The notes: generated from the letters alone by a model not told the origin. 64,000 bases of DNA from Rhodopseudomonas sp. BAL398 (GCF_033001325.1 NZ_CP133111.1:5100501-5164500), one strand, 5' to 3'. Positions 17,635 through 25,778 are shown, numbered from the stretch's first letter. Made by a program: numbers and translations.

Positions 17635-18654
17635 TCATGGGTTCGAATTCTTTTCCGGCTGGCGCGCGATCCATTCCAGCAGCCCTTTGATCTCGCGGTT
17701 CTGTTCGCCCTGGGCGTCGGCCCATTCGCGGATCATCTGCTGTTCGGTGCGCATATGCCCCACCATGCCCTGGATCGCCTCGGCCAGATTGGCCATTGCG
17801 GCGACCGCGCTGCGATTGGCGCCGCCACTCTCGATGGTCAGGCGCAGCCGCTCCAGCGCGCTTTGCAGCTCGCTGGTGCCGCCGGCGGCGTGCTCGCCGC
17901 CATATTCCCGCACCGTGGAGGCCAGCCAGTCCTCCAGATCGGTGTAGAAGCGGTTCTGGGCCTGGCTCGATTGCAGATCGAGAAAGCCGAGGATCAGCGA
18001 GCCGGCGAGGCCGAACAGCGACGACGAGAACGAGATCCCCATGCCGCCGAGCGGGGCGGCGAGGCCTTCCTTCAGCGTATCGAACAGCGAGCCGGCGTCG
18101 CCGCCGACTTTCAGCCCGTCGATCACCTTGCCGACCGAACCGACGGTCTCGATCAGGCCCCAGAAGGTGCCGAGCAAGCCGAGAAACACCAGCAGCCCGG
18201 TCATGTAGCGCGAAATGTCGCGGGCCTCGTCGAGCCGCGTGGCGATCGAATCCAGCAGATGGCGCATGGTCTGCTGCGAGATCGACATCCGGCCGGAGCG
18301 CTCGCCGCCGAGGATCGCCGCCATCGGCGCCAGCAGCGTCGGCCGCGTTTCCAGCGCCAGGCCCGGATCGGCGATGCGGAAATTATTGACCCAGGCGACT
18401 TCCGGATAGAGCCGCACCACCTGCCGGAACGACAGCACGATGCCGATCAGCAGCACCGCCCCGATCAGCGCGTTGAGGCCGGGATTGGCGAAGAACGCCA
18501 GCACGATCTGCTTGTACAGCACCACCACCAGCAGCGCGCACAGCACCAGAAACACCGTCATCCGCACCAGGAAGATCCGCGGCGACGACAATTTGGTGAG
18601 TTCGATCTCCATCGCGGAGCGGGGAGAGGGGCCTGGCGCCATGGTGCGGTTCAT
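17635..18654 (-). CDS. MotA/TolQ/ExbB proton channel family protein
   Basis: A 339-aa inner membrane protein. Two helices near the N-terminus (about 25-75, FLVLCALLVVVLYKQIVLAFF and LIGAVLLIGIVLSF) are followed by a cytosolic region and the paired channel helices at about 150-240 (MTGLLVFLGLLGTFWGLIET and GMGISFSSSLFGLAGSLILGF), the hallmark of MotA/TolQ. The C-terminal third is polar and helical. The ATG at 18654 was chosen over a 153-codon extension that has no similarity to the family. Its partner is the MotB/OmpA-like gene downstream. No TonB, TolA or flagellar gene is nearby, so the job of this motor is open. Confidence 0.88.
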   Translation of the reverse strand: MNRTMAPGPSPRSAMEIELTKLSSPRIFLVRMTVFLVLCALLVVVLYKQIVLAFFANPGLNALIGAVLLIGIVLSFRQVVRLYPEVAWVNNFRIADPGLALETRPTLLAPMAAILGGERSGRMSISQQTMRHLLDSIATRLDEARDISRYMTGLLVFLGLLGTFWGLIETVGSVGKVIDGLKVGGDAGSLFDTLKEGLAAPLGGMGISFSSSLFGLAGSLILGFLDLQSSQAQNRFYTDLEDWLASTVREYGGEHAAGGTSELQSALERLRLTIESGGANRSAVAAMANLAEAIQGMVGHMRTEQQMIREWADAQGEQNREIKGLLEWIARQPEKNSNP

Positions 18655-18805
18655 CTTGCGTTCCGAGGACAGAAGTTGCGCGCCAATATGGCACAGCGCG
18701 GCGCGGATGAAAGGCGTTAGCCTCGGTTTTCCGCTACCATGGCCTGTGTTCGCGCTCTGGATCGAAACCCGTTCGGGAACAGGACGTATCTTCAACCGTT
18801 TAGCT

Positions 18806-18824
18806 CGGTCGGATGATCCGACCG
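18806..18824. promoter_or_regulatory. 19-base palindrome before the DUF1295 gene
   Basis: CGGTCGGAT-G-ATCCGACCG, 17 bases before the ATG at 18842 and between two divergent genes. Its place fits an operator, though a short leader hairpin is equally possible. Confidence 0.4.
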
Positions 18825-18841
18825 GATTCGGGCGGGGCAGT

Positions 18842-19666
18842 ATGACGGTTTTATATCTTGAAGCGCTGGCGGCGATCGCGCTGGCGCTGTGCGCCTTGAT
18901 GGCGCTGGCCTGGGTGGTGCAGCAGAAGACCGGCAATTCCGGTTGGGTCGACACGATCTGGACGTTTTCGACCGGGCTGGTGGGCGCCGCCGCGGCGCTG
19001 TGGCCGGTGGCAGGCGTAGCTCCCAACGCCCGGCAATGGCTGGTGGCGGCGCTGGTGGTGGTCTGGGCGGTGCGGCTGGGTTCGCATATCGCTGCGCGAA
19101 CCCGCGGCATCACCGACGATCCGCGCTACGCCGCCTTCGCCAGCGAATGGGGCGCCGAAGCGCCGCGCAAGATGTTCGTGTTTCTGCAGAACCAGGCGCT
19201 GGGATCGATCCCGCTGGTGTTCGCGATCTTCGTCGCCGCGCGGTTTCCCGCCGAGGCGCTGCGCGTTCAGGATTTCCTCGGCGTGGCGATTCTCGCCGCC
19301 GGCATTGCCGGCGAAGCCATCGCCGACGCGCAGCTGAAATCGTTCCGCCAGGATCCCGCCAACAAGGGCAAGGTCTGCAATATCGGGCTATGGCGCTGGT
19401 CGCGGCATCCGAACTACTTCTTTGAATGGTTCGGCTGGCTGGCCTATCCGGTGATCGCGATCTCGCTCGCCGATCCGCTGGCCTATCTCTGGGGCTTCGC
19501 CGCGCTGCTGGCGCCATTGTTCATGTACTGGATCCTGGTCCATGTGACCGGGGTGCCGCCGCTCGAAGAGCAGATGCTGAAATCGCGCGGCGAGCGCTAC
19601 AAGGAGTACCAGGCGCGCACCAGCAAGTTCTTTCCGCTGCCGCCGCACAGCCGGGCCACGTCATGA
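18842..19666 (+). CDS. DUF1295 membrane protein (steroid 5-alpha-reductase/ICMT-like)
   Basis: A 274-aa protein with about seven hydrophobic segments. The C-terminal part holds the family signature GLWRWSRHPNYFFEWFGW, shared with isoprenylcysteine methyltransferases and 5-alpha-reductases, followed by ALLAPLFMYWILVHVTGVPP and the polar end KSRGERYKEYQARTSKFFP. DUF1295 proteins probably act on lipids within the membrane, using a reduced nicotinamide cofactor or SAM. The ATG at 18842 starts a long hydrophobic helix. Its stop overlaps the next gene's start (ATGA), so the two are translationally coupled and probably work on the same lipid. Confidence 0.87.
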   Translation: MTVLYLEALAAIALALCALMALAWVVQQKTGNSGWVDTIWTFSTGLVGAAAALWPVAGVAPNARQWLVAALVVVWAVRLGSHIAARTRGITDDPRYAAFASEWGAEAPRKMFVFLQNQALGSIPLVFAIFVAARFPAEALRVQDFLGVAILAAGIAGEAIADAQLKSFRQDPANKGKVCNIGLWRWSRHPNYFFEWFGWLAYPVIAISLADPLAYLWGFAALLAPLFMYWILVHVTGVPPLEEQMLKSRGERYKEYQARTSKFFPLPPHSRATS

Positions 19667-20691
19667 GCGCGGTATCAACGATCATCGGCGCCGCCGAGCG
19701 CGTGCCGTTGCCCGATGTCGTGATCCGCGCTGCGATCCAGCGGCTGTGTCGGCGCACCGCGACCAGGCTCGCGCTCGGCAGCCCGGAAGCCGATTCGGCC
19801 TTCGCCCAGGATATGGCGGCGCGCGCCATCGCCGAACATGCCGACGCCGCCAACGCCCAGCACTATGAGGTGCCGGCGGCGTTCTTCGCACAGGTTCTCG
19901 GCCCCAATCGCAAATACTCGTCGTGCTTCTACAAGGAGCCGCAATCGACGCTGCAGGAGGCCGAGGAGGAGGCGCTGCGGCAGACCATCGAGCACGCCGA
20001 TCTGGCCGACGGCCAGTCGATCCTCGAACTCGGCTGCGGCTGGGGTTCGCTGTCGCTGATGATGGCGCTGCGGTTTCCCAACGCCCGCATCGTCGCGGTG
20101 TCGAATTCGGCGTCGCAGCGGCAATATATCGAGGCCGAGGCCGCCAGGCGCGGCGTGACCAATCTGGCGGTGGTGACGCAGGACATGAATCATTTCGATC
20201 CCGGCGCCGTGTTCGATCGCATCGTCTCGGTGGAAATGTTCGAGCACATGATGAACTGGCGCGAGCTGATGGTGCGGCTGCGCGGCTGGCTGAAGCCCGA
20301 CGGCCGCTTCTTCATGCATATCTTCACGCATCGCTCGGGCTCCTACCTGTTCGATCGCGCCGACACCGAGGACTGGATCGCGCAGCATTTTTTCACCGGC
20401 GGGGTGATGCCGAGCCATCATTTGATCCGGCAATATGCCGATCTGTTCGAGGTCGAAAAAGAGTGGTGCTGGAGCGGCACGCATTATCAGCGCACGGCCG
20501 AGGACTGGCTCGCCAATTTCGACGCGCATCGCCGCGACATCGCCGGCATTCTGCGCCCGGTCTATGGCCGCGACACCGCGTTGTGGATGCGGCGCTGGCG
20601 CTGGTTCTTCCTTGCCACCTCGGGCCTGTTCGGCTTCGGCGATGGCAGCGAATGGGGCGTCAGCCATTATCGCATGAAGGCGGCGGGATAA
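19663..20691 (+). CDS. Cyclopropane-fatty-acid-synthase-like SAM methyltransferase
   Basis: A 342-aa enzyme of the CFA synthase/mycolic acid methyltransferase family. The SAM-binding motif ILELGCGWGSLSLMMA is at about residues 121-136, with the family strand AVSNSASQRQYIE soon after, and IVSVEMFEHMMNW further on. The N-terminal helix block HYEVPAAFFAQVLGPNRKYSSCFY is the lipid-facing cap of this family. It overlaps the DUF1295 stop by four bases. DUF1295 plus CFA-like methyltransferase is a recurrent gene pair in bacteria and points to modification of fatty acyl chains or sterol-like lipids; the product is not known. The 296-base gap downstream shows no gene. Confidence 0.88.
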   Translation: MSAVSTIIGAAERVPLPDVVIRAAIQRLCRRTATRLALGSPEADSAFAQDMAARAIAEHADAANAQHYEVPAAFFAQVLGPNRKYSSCFYKEPQSTLQEAEEEALRQTIEHADLADGQSILELGCGWGSLSLMMALRFPNARIVAVSNSASQRQYIEAEAARRGVTNLAVVTQDMNHFDPGAVFDRIVSVEMFEHMMNWRELMVRLRGWLKPDGRFFMHIFTHRSGSYLFDRADTEDWIAQHFFTGGVMPSHHLIRQYADLFEVEKEWCWSGTHYQRTAEDWLANFDAHRRDIAGILRPVYGRDTALWMRRWRWFFLATSGLFGFGDGSEWGVSHYRMKAAG

Positions 20692-20987
20692 TTTTCAGCT
20701 CAACGCGCCGCAAGCGCGCGGCGATTCCGGGCGTGAGCCGCCCGGCGCGCTGACGCGTTGCGACCCGGTTCCACGTATTGCCTCACGCCAATCCGCCTGA
20801 TCACAAACGGGTGAGCGCAGCTTTGTCGACGTGTGAATGCTCAAGGATCGCGTTTACGATCAACTAACTATCGCAAAGCTAACCGCCGGTGCCGGGGGGA
20901 TTGTAGCGCCGCAAAATTGATCCGACGCAATGTCGTCCGTCGGTATTTTTTCTATTTTACCGCCGTAACCCAACGCGGAGGTGTGAC

Positions 20988-21185
20988 GTGTATCTGGATT
21001 CACTTGGATCTTTGGTCGTGCTCATGGCCTGTGGCGTCAGCGCCGCGATGATTGCCTATCTCGTGCTCGACGACCTCTGGCACCGGGTGTTCCCGCGGCA
21101 GCCGCGGCCCGAGCCGGCGCCGTCAGTGGCGGAGAAGCCGGCCAACCCGCGACGTTCCGGCTGGTTCGCCTGGACGGCGTCCTGA
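20988..21185 (+). CDS. Small single-pass membrane protein
   Basis: A 65-aa protein starting at GTG, with GGAGG 8 nt upstream, an excellent ribosome site that decides the start. Residues 5-28 (SLGSLVVLMACGVSAAMIAY) form one membrane helix; the tail is basic and proline-rich (HRVFPRQPRPEPAPS). No family recognised. A second small membrane protein of the same length follows 61 bases downstream on the same strand. Confidence 0.65.
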   Translation: MYLDSLGSLVVLMACGVSAAMIAYLVLDDLWHRVFPRQPRPEPAPSVAEKPANPRRSGWFAWTAS

Positions 21186-21246
21186 ACTATGTCGACCACC
21201 ACGCTCCGCCGCGCAAGGGCGGGCGCCAAGCAGCAGAGGTGATGCC

Positions 21247-21444
21247 TTGACGATTGTTGCATTGATCGCAGGAATCTATGTGGTGCTCGGATTGATCGGG
21301 CTTGCCGTCGTGATCTTTGGCCGCCGTGCCGGCGCCACCGAGACGCCGCATTGGAAGCGGTTCGACGACGCGCATTATTGGGACGATCTGGCCGAGGACT
21401 GGCGACCCCACGAGGACGCCGGCTCGCAGGCGGCTGCGGCCTGA
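21247..21444 (+). CDS. Small single-pass membrane protein
   Basis: A 65-aa protein starting at TTG (21247) behind AGAGGTGATGCC. Residues 2-24 (TIVALIAGIYVVLGLIGLAVVIFG) form one membrane helix; the tail is acidic and aromatic (HWKRFDDAHYWDDLAEDW). No family recognised. Opposite tail charges in this and the preceding gene could allow the two to pair; that is inference. The tandem repeat array begins 46 bases after its stop. Confidence 0.6.
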   Translation: MTIVALIAGIYVVLGLIGLAVVIFGRRAGATETPHWKRFDDAHYWDDLAEDWRPHEDAGSQAAAA

Positions 21445-21490
21445 GCCGCCCCGTCGCGCCGCCGCCGCGCATCTGTCGGCCGCGTTGACA

Positions 21491-21650
21491 CAAACTGACG
21501 GTCATCAAAGGTCCGGTCACTAAACTGACGGTCATCAAACGATTGATTATCAAACGGATGATCATCACGGAGACGGTCACCAAACTGGCGTCATAAACGG
21601 ACGGTCATAAAGGCGCGGTTATAAACGCGCGGTTATAAACGGATAATCAT
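21491..21650. repeat. Degenerate tandem array, six 15-bp and five 14-bp units
   Basis: Eleven contiguous units resembling CAAACTGACGGTCAT. Units 1-6 (21491-21580) are 15 bases each; units 7-11 (21581-21650) are 14, losing the leading C or T. Examples: CAAACGGATGATCAT at 21551, AAACGCGCGGTTAT at 21623, AAACGGATAATCAT at 21637. Identity between units is partial, but phase is kept throughout. It is AT-richer than its surroundings and codes for nothing evident. Its last bases merge with the start of the next repeat element. Confidence 0.85.
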
Positions 21651-21797
21651 TCCGGGGCGCGAGCACTTGCGAGCGAACCCGGAATCTCGCCGCCCGCGCA
21701 AGCGCTGGCGTCTCGAGACTCCGCGTTTTCACAAAGCCGGTGCCTGTCGTGCGATTCCGCCGTTGCGCGCAGCTGTCGCTGCTCACGCCCCGGAATG
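21648..21797. repeat. Palindromic repeat, CATTCCGGGGCG family, copy 1
   Basis: A 150-base element with near-perfect inverted ends (CATTCCGGGGCGCGAGC and GCTCACGCCCCGGAATG) and the inner block GCGAGCGAACCCGGAATCT shared with the copies at 38116 and 49755. It ends 16 bases after... i.e. just before the 3' end of ubiX. Confidence 0.85.
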
Positions 21798-21813
21798 TCT
21801 GCAAAATGCGTAA

Positions 21814-22410
21814 TTACAGGCAGATCGGCGGGGTGTCGTCGCTCCATTGCGGCGCGGCGATCGCCAGATCGTCGATGCCGAGCAGGCCGATCGCCCGCAT
21901 CGCCATATGGTCGATCATCTCCTGCAACGATGCCGGCCGTAGATAGAAGGCCGGCGACAGCGGCGCCACGATCGCGCCGCTCTCGGTGGCCTGCGCCATG
22001 GCGCGGATATGGCCCAGATGCAGCGGGCTTTCGCGCAGCAGCAGCACCAGGCGGCGGCGCTCCTTGAGCTGCACGTCGGCGGCGCGGACCAGCAGATTGT
22101 CGAGATTGCCGGTGGCGACCGCCGACAGCGAGCGGATCGAGCACGGCGCCACGATCATCCCGGCGGTGCGGAACGAGCCCGAGGCGATGCTGGCGCCCAC
22201 ATCGTTGATGGGGTGATGGCGATGCACCAGGTGTTTGGCATCCGCCAGCGCCGAGACGCCGACCTCATAGGCGATGGTGCGTTCGGCCGCGGCCGACACC
22301 ACCAGATGGATCTCGCAATCGGCACCGGCGAGCAGCTCGACGATGCGCAACCCGACCGCGGCGCCGGACGCGCCGCTGATGCCGACGACGATGCGATGCG
22401 CTGCGCTCAT
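21814..22410 (-). CDS. ubiX: Flavin prenyltransferase UbiX
   Basis: A 198-aa enzyme that joins dimethylallyl phosphate to FMN, giving the prenylated flavin cofactor of UbiD. The N-terminal flavin motif RIVVGISGASGAAVGLRI, the SGSFRTAGMIVAPCS block and the C-terminal PAFYLRPASLQEMIDHMA are family hallmarks. The ATG at 22410 overlaps the ubiD stop (ATGA), so ubiD and ubiX are translated together in the expected functional pairing. An 18-codon extension upstream lies inside ubiD and is rejected. Confidence 0.95.
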   Translation of the reverse strand: MSAAHRIVVGISGASGAAVGLRIVELLAGADCEIHLVVSAAAERTIAYEVGVSALADAKHLVHRHHPINDVGASIASGSFRTAGMIVAPCSIRSLSAVATGNLDNLLVRAADVQLKERRRLVLLLRESPLHLGHIRAMAQATESGAIVAPLSPAFYLRPASLQEMIDHMAMRAIGLLGIDDLAIAAPQWSDDTPPICL

Positions 22411-23936
22411 GATCGGCGCCTGCGCTGCGGCGGGGAGATGTTGCCAAGGCCGAGGCTCGACCACATCGCGTCGACCCGGGCGATCACCGCATCATCCATC
22501 GCCAGCACCTTGCCCCATTCCCGCGCGGTCTCGGCGCCGATCTTGTTGGTGGCGTCGATGCCGAGCTTGCCGCCGAGATTGGGTTTCGGCGAGGCGAAGT
22601 CGAGATAGTCGATCGGAGTGTCGGCGATCGAGACCAGATCGCGCGACGGATCGGAGCGGGTCGACACCGCCCACATCACATCGGCCCAGTCGCGCACGTC
22701 GACGTCGTCGTCGACGATAATCAACAGCTTGGTATAGCTGAATTGCGGCAGCATCGACCACAGCCCCATCATCAGCCGCCGTGCCTGGCCGGGATAGCGC
22801 TTCTTGATCGAGGCGACCGCGATCCGGTACGAACAGGCTTCCGGCGGCAGCCAGAGGTCGACGATCTCGGGAAATGCCCGCCGCGCCACCGGCAGAAACA
22901 CGTCGTTGAAGGCCTCGCCGAGCCGCGACGGCTCGTCGGGCGGGCGGCCGGTGAAGGTCGACAGATAGATCGGGTCGCGCCGCATGGTGATGGCGGTGAG
23001 CCGCATCACCGGAAACTGCTCGACCGCGTTGTAATAGCCGGTGTGGTCGCCATAGGGGCCCTCCGGCGCGGTCTCGCTCGGCGACACGAAGCCCTCGAGC
23101 ACGATCTCGGCGTCGGCCGGCACCGCCAGCGGCACGCTGACGCAGGGGATCAGATGCGGTCGCTCGCCGCTCAACAGCCCGGCGAATTTGATCTCCGAGA
23201 GCGTCTCCGGCAGCGGCAGCACCGCCGACAGGATCATCGACGGATCGGCGCCGATCACCACCGCGACCGGCATCTCGCGATCCTGGGCCTTCCACTGGTG
23301 GTGATGCTTGGCGCCGCCGCGATGCGCCAGCCAGCGCATGATGACGCGATCCTTGCCCAGCACCTGCATCCGGTAGACCCCGACATTGTCGGAGCCGGCC
23401 ACGCCCGGCGGCGGCTTGGTGAACACTAGCGGCCAGGTGATCAGCGGCGCCGGCTCGCCCGGCCACGGAATCTGCACCGGCAGCCGGCCGAGATCGATCT
23501 GGTCGCCGGTCAGCACCACCTCCTGCGCCAGCGCCGATTTGGTCATCTTCGGCCGCATCGACAGCGCCGCCCGCGCCATCGGCAATTTGCTCAGCGCATC
23601 GGTCAAGCTTTGCGGCGGCGCCGGCTCGCGCATTTCGGCGAGCGCTTCGCCGAGCGCCGACAGATTCTGCGGCTCGATGCCGAGCCCCCAGGCGACCCGC
23701 TCGACGGTGCCGAACAGATTGACCAGCATCGGCATCTCGGAGACCTGGCCATCGGCCTTGATCGGCTGCTCGATCAGCAGCGCCGGGCCGCCCGCCACCA
23801 GCACGCGACGATGAATTTCGGTGAGCTCGTGCACCACCGAGACCGGCTTGCGAATCCGAATCAATTGTCCACGGGATTCGAGATAGGCGCTGAAGGCGCG
23901 CAGATCCGGGAAAGGCGGTTTGACGCGGCTCAGCAT
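22407..23936 (-). CDS. ubiD: UbiD family decarboxylase (4-hydroxy-3-polyprenylbenzoate decarboxylase)
   Basis: A 509-aa prenylated-FMN-dependent decarboxylase, removing the carboxyl group of the polyprenylated hydroxybenzoate in ubiquinone synthesis. Conserved parts include LPVQIPWPGEPAPLITWPLV, the cofactor-side block RWLAHRGGAKHHHQW, and the acid-rich active site ETAPEGPYGDHTGYYN, with the C-terminal LGIDATNKIG. The ATG at 23936 follows GGAG (ACGGAGACACC) and starts MLSRVKPPFPDL; the longer frame upstream passes through the promoter. It faces ubiT across a 114-base region holding a FixK-type box. Confidence 0.95.
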   Translation of the reverse strand: MLSRVKPPFPDLRAFSAYLESRGQLIRIRKPVSVVHELTEIHRRVLVAGGPALLIEQPIKADGQVSEMPMLVNLFGTVERVAWGLGIEPQNLSALGEALAEMREPAPPQSLTDALSKLPMARAALSMRPKMTKSALAQEVVLTGDQIDLGRLPVQIPWPGEPAPLITWPLVFTKPPPGVAGSDNVGVYRMQVLGKDRVIMRWLAHRGGAKHHHQWKAQDREMPVAVVIGADPSMILSAVLPLPETLSEIKFAGLLSGERPHLIPCVSVPLAVPADAEIVLEGFVSPSETAPEGPYGDHTGYYNAVEQFPVMRLTAITMRRDPIYLSTFTGRPPDEPSRLGEAFNDVFLPVARRAFPEIVDLWLPPEACSYRIAVASIKKRYPGQARRLMMGLWSMLPQFSYTKLLIIVDDDVDVRDWADVMWAVSTRSDPSRDLVSIADTPIDYLDFASPKPNLGGKLGIDATNKIGAETAREWGKVLAMDDAVIARVDAMWSSLGLGNISPPQRRRRS

Positions 23937-23986
23937 GGTGTCTCCGTAAGGACAGCTCTGGTCAGCACTTCGACCCGCCCCTGTCT

Positions 23987-24000
23987 TTGATCCCGCGCAA
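23987..24000. promoter_or_regulatory. FixK/FNR-type box between ubiD and ubiTUV
   Basis: TTGATCCCGCGCAA, which fits the FixK2 consensus TTG(A/C)-N6-(T/G)CAA. It stands midway, 50 bases from both the ubiD and ubiT start codons. With the usual spacing of 41.5 it would place the ubiT transcript start near 24035, leaving a short leader with an AAAGGTGG ribosome site. Confidence 0.65.
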
Positions 24001-24050
24001 AGAACTGCCGATCGGTTCAATGGTAATCGGGTCGCCACAAAGGTGGCCTC

Positions 24051-24593
24051 ATGTCGGTGTCCAATCCAACCGTCTCCAGGATGCCCATGCCGGTCGCTTT
24101 GGCGTCGCGTGTGCTTCCGCTGTTGCCGTTGCAGGTGATGCTCGGCATTTGCCTGCGCGAGATTCGCGGCCGGCATCCGCGCATCTTCGATCGCCTGGGG
24201 TCGAACACCGGCAAGCGCTATGGCCTCGATCCGACCGATCTGCCGCTGGCCTTCGTGCTGGAGCCGCGGCGGATGAATCCGAAAGTGACCGTGGTGCGCA
24301 GCTTGCCGTCGCGGATCGACGCGCGGATCGCCGGGCCGCTATGGGCGCTGATCGGAATGACCGACGGCTCCTATGATGGCGACGCGCTATTTTTCTCGCG
24401 CGACATCGAGATCGACGGCGACATGGAAGCGGTCGTGGCGCTGCGCAACGCAATTGATGACTCCCGGGTCGATTTTCTGTCCGAATCGGTGGCGTGGCTG
24501 GGGCCGTTGGCGACGCCGATCGAGCGGATGCTGCGCGCCATGGTGGCTCCGCCGGCGTTCAGCCAGGACATGGGCGCCGGAGGCGGAGGATAG
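24051..24593 (+). CDS. ubiT: UbiT, SCP2-domain accessory factor of anaerobic ubiquinone synthesis
   Basis: A 180-aa protein with an SCP2-like lipid-binding domain (residues about 30-135). Its role, known from E. coli, is to present the hydrophobic quinone intermediates when oxygen is absent. Recognisable parts are LPLQVMLGICLREI, DLPLAFVLEP and DGSYDGDALFFSRDIEIDGDMEAVVALRNAID. The ATG at 24051 has AAAGGTGG upstream. It is followed after three bases by ubiU, the normal partner, in one operon. Confidence 0.9.
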   Translation: MSVSNPTVSRMPMPVALASRVLPLLPLQVMLGICLREIRGRHPRIFDRLGSNTGKRYGLDPTDLPLAFVLEPRRMNPKVTVVRSLPSRIDARIAGPLWALIGMTDGSYDGDALFFSRDIEIDGDMEAVVALRNAIDDSRVDFLSESVAWLGPLATPIERMLRAMVAPPAFSQDMGAGGGG

Positions 24594-24596
24594 ACC

Positions 24597-25574
24597 ATGG
24601 AATTGATTTGCCCGGCCGGCACCCCGGCGGCGATGCACGACGCGGTCGGCGCCGGCGCCGACGCGGTCTATTGCGGCTTCAACGACGAGACCAATGCGCG
24701 CAATTTTCCCGGGTTGAATTTCAACCGCGAGGAGATGCGCGATTCGATCGCCCATGCGCACCAAAACAACGTCAAGGTGCTGGTGGCGATCAACACCTTC
24801 GCCCGCGCCGGCAATGTCGCATTGTGGCACCGCGCGGTCGATGACGCGGTCGACTGCGAGGCCGACGCGCTGATCGTCGCCGATGTCGGCGTGATGGATT
24901 ATGTGGCGCGGATCCATCCGCAGCAGCGCCTGCACGTTTCGGTGCAGGCCGCCGCCGCCAATCCGGATTCGATCAAGTTCTATATCGAGGCGTTCGGCGC
25001 CAAGCGCGTGGTGCTGCCGCGGGTGCTCAGCGTGCAGGAGATCGCGGCGATCACCAAGGAGGTCGATTGCGAGACCGAAGTGTTCATCTTCGGCGGGCTG
25101 TGCGTGATGGAGGAGGGCCGCTGCTCGCTGTCATCCTACGCCACCGGCAAGTCGCCGAACATGGACGGGGTGTGCTCGCCGGCGGGCGCGATCCAGTATC
25201 GCGAGGAGAACGGCGCGCTGATCTCGCGGCTCGGCGATTTCACCATCAACAAATTCGCCAAGGGCGAAGCCGCGGCCTATCCGACCTTGTGCAAGGGCCG
25301 CTACCAGACCGATGAAGGCTGCGGCTATCTGTTCGAGGATCCGTCCAGCCTCGACGCCACCACGATGCTGCCGGAGCTGCGCAAGGCCAAGGTGTCGGCG
25401 CTGAAGATCGAGGGCCGGCAACGCGGCCGCGCCTATATCGAGCGCGTGGTCAAGACCTTCCGCAATGCGCTGACCGCGCTGGACGAGGGCCGGCCGATTC
25501 CGGCGGACGAACTCAACGGCCTCAGCGAAGGTCAGTCGACCACGGTCGGGGCCTACAAGAAGACGTGGCGATAA
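24597..25574 (+). CDS. ubiU: UbiU, U32 family iron-sulfur hydroxylase subunit
   Basis: A 325-aa U32 'peptidase family' protein. With UbiV it carries out the oxygen-independent hydroxylations of the ubiquinone ring. Cys169, Cys176, Cys193 and Cys232 (GGLCVMEEGRCSL, GVCSPAG, TLCKGRY) occupy the four 4Fe-4S ligand positions known in E. coli UbiU. The frame starts at MELICPAGTP, three bases after the ubiT stop. An 81-base palindromic repeat separates it from ubiV. Confidence 0.94.
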   Translation: MELICPAGTPAAMHDAVGAGADAVYCGFNDETNARNFPGLNFNREEMRDSIAHAHQNNVKVLVAINTFARAGNVALWHRAVDDAVDCEADALIVADVGVMDYVARIHPQQRLHVSVQAAAANPDSIKFYIEAFGAKRVVLPRVLSVQEIAAITKEVDCETEVFIFGGLCVMEEGRCSLSSYATGKSPNMDGVCSPAGAIQYREENGALISRLGDFTINKFAKGEAAAYPTLCKGRYQTDEGCGYLFEDPSSLDATTMLPELRKAKVSALKIEGRQRGRAYIERVVKTFRNALTALDEGRPIPADELNGLSEGQSTTVGAYKKTWR

Positions 25575-25647
25575 GAGGCTTGGCGATAAGAGGCTTGGCC
25601 TGAGAATTTCGAAGGGCAACGGTCAATGAAGACGCGGCCTTCAAGTT

Positions 25648-25728
25648 CGTCATTGCGAGCGAAGCGAAGCAATCCAGGGGCTCCGTGCTCGGCGCCCTTG
25701 CTTCGTCGCTACGCTCCTCGCAATGACG
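25648..25728. repeat. Palindromic repeat, CGTCATTGCGAG family, copy 2
   Basis: An 81-base element with ends CGTCATTGCGAG and CTCGCAATGACG between ubiU and ubiV. It interrupts an otherwise tight operon and may form a hairpin in the message. Confidence 0.88.
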
Positions 25729-25778
25729 AGCTCTGGCGTCCGGTCTTGTGAGACTCTCGAGGAAATCAGATTGGGACG

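Noticed and set aside
16309-18654. Complete Zorya defence system
   Set aside because: Only a ZorAB-like motor is present; no ZorC, ZorD or ZorE gene flanks it.
21491-21650. CRISPR array
   Set aside because: Units are contiguous, short and degenerate, with no unique spacers and no cas genes nearby.
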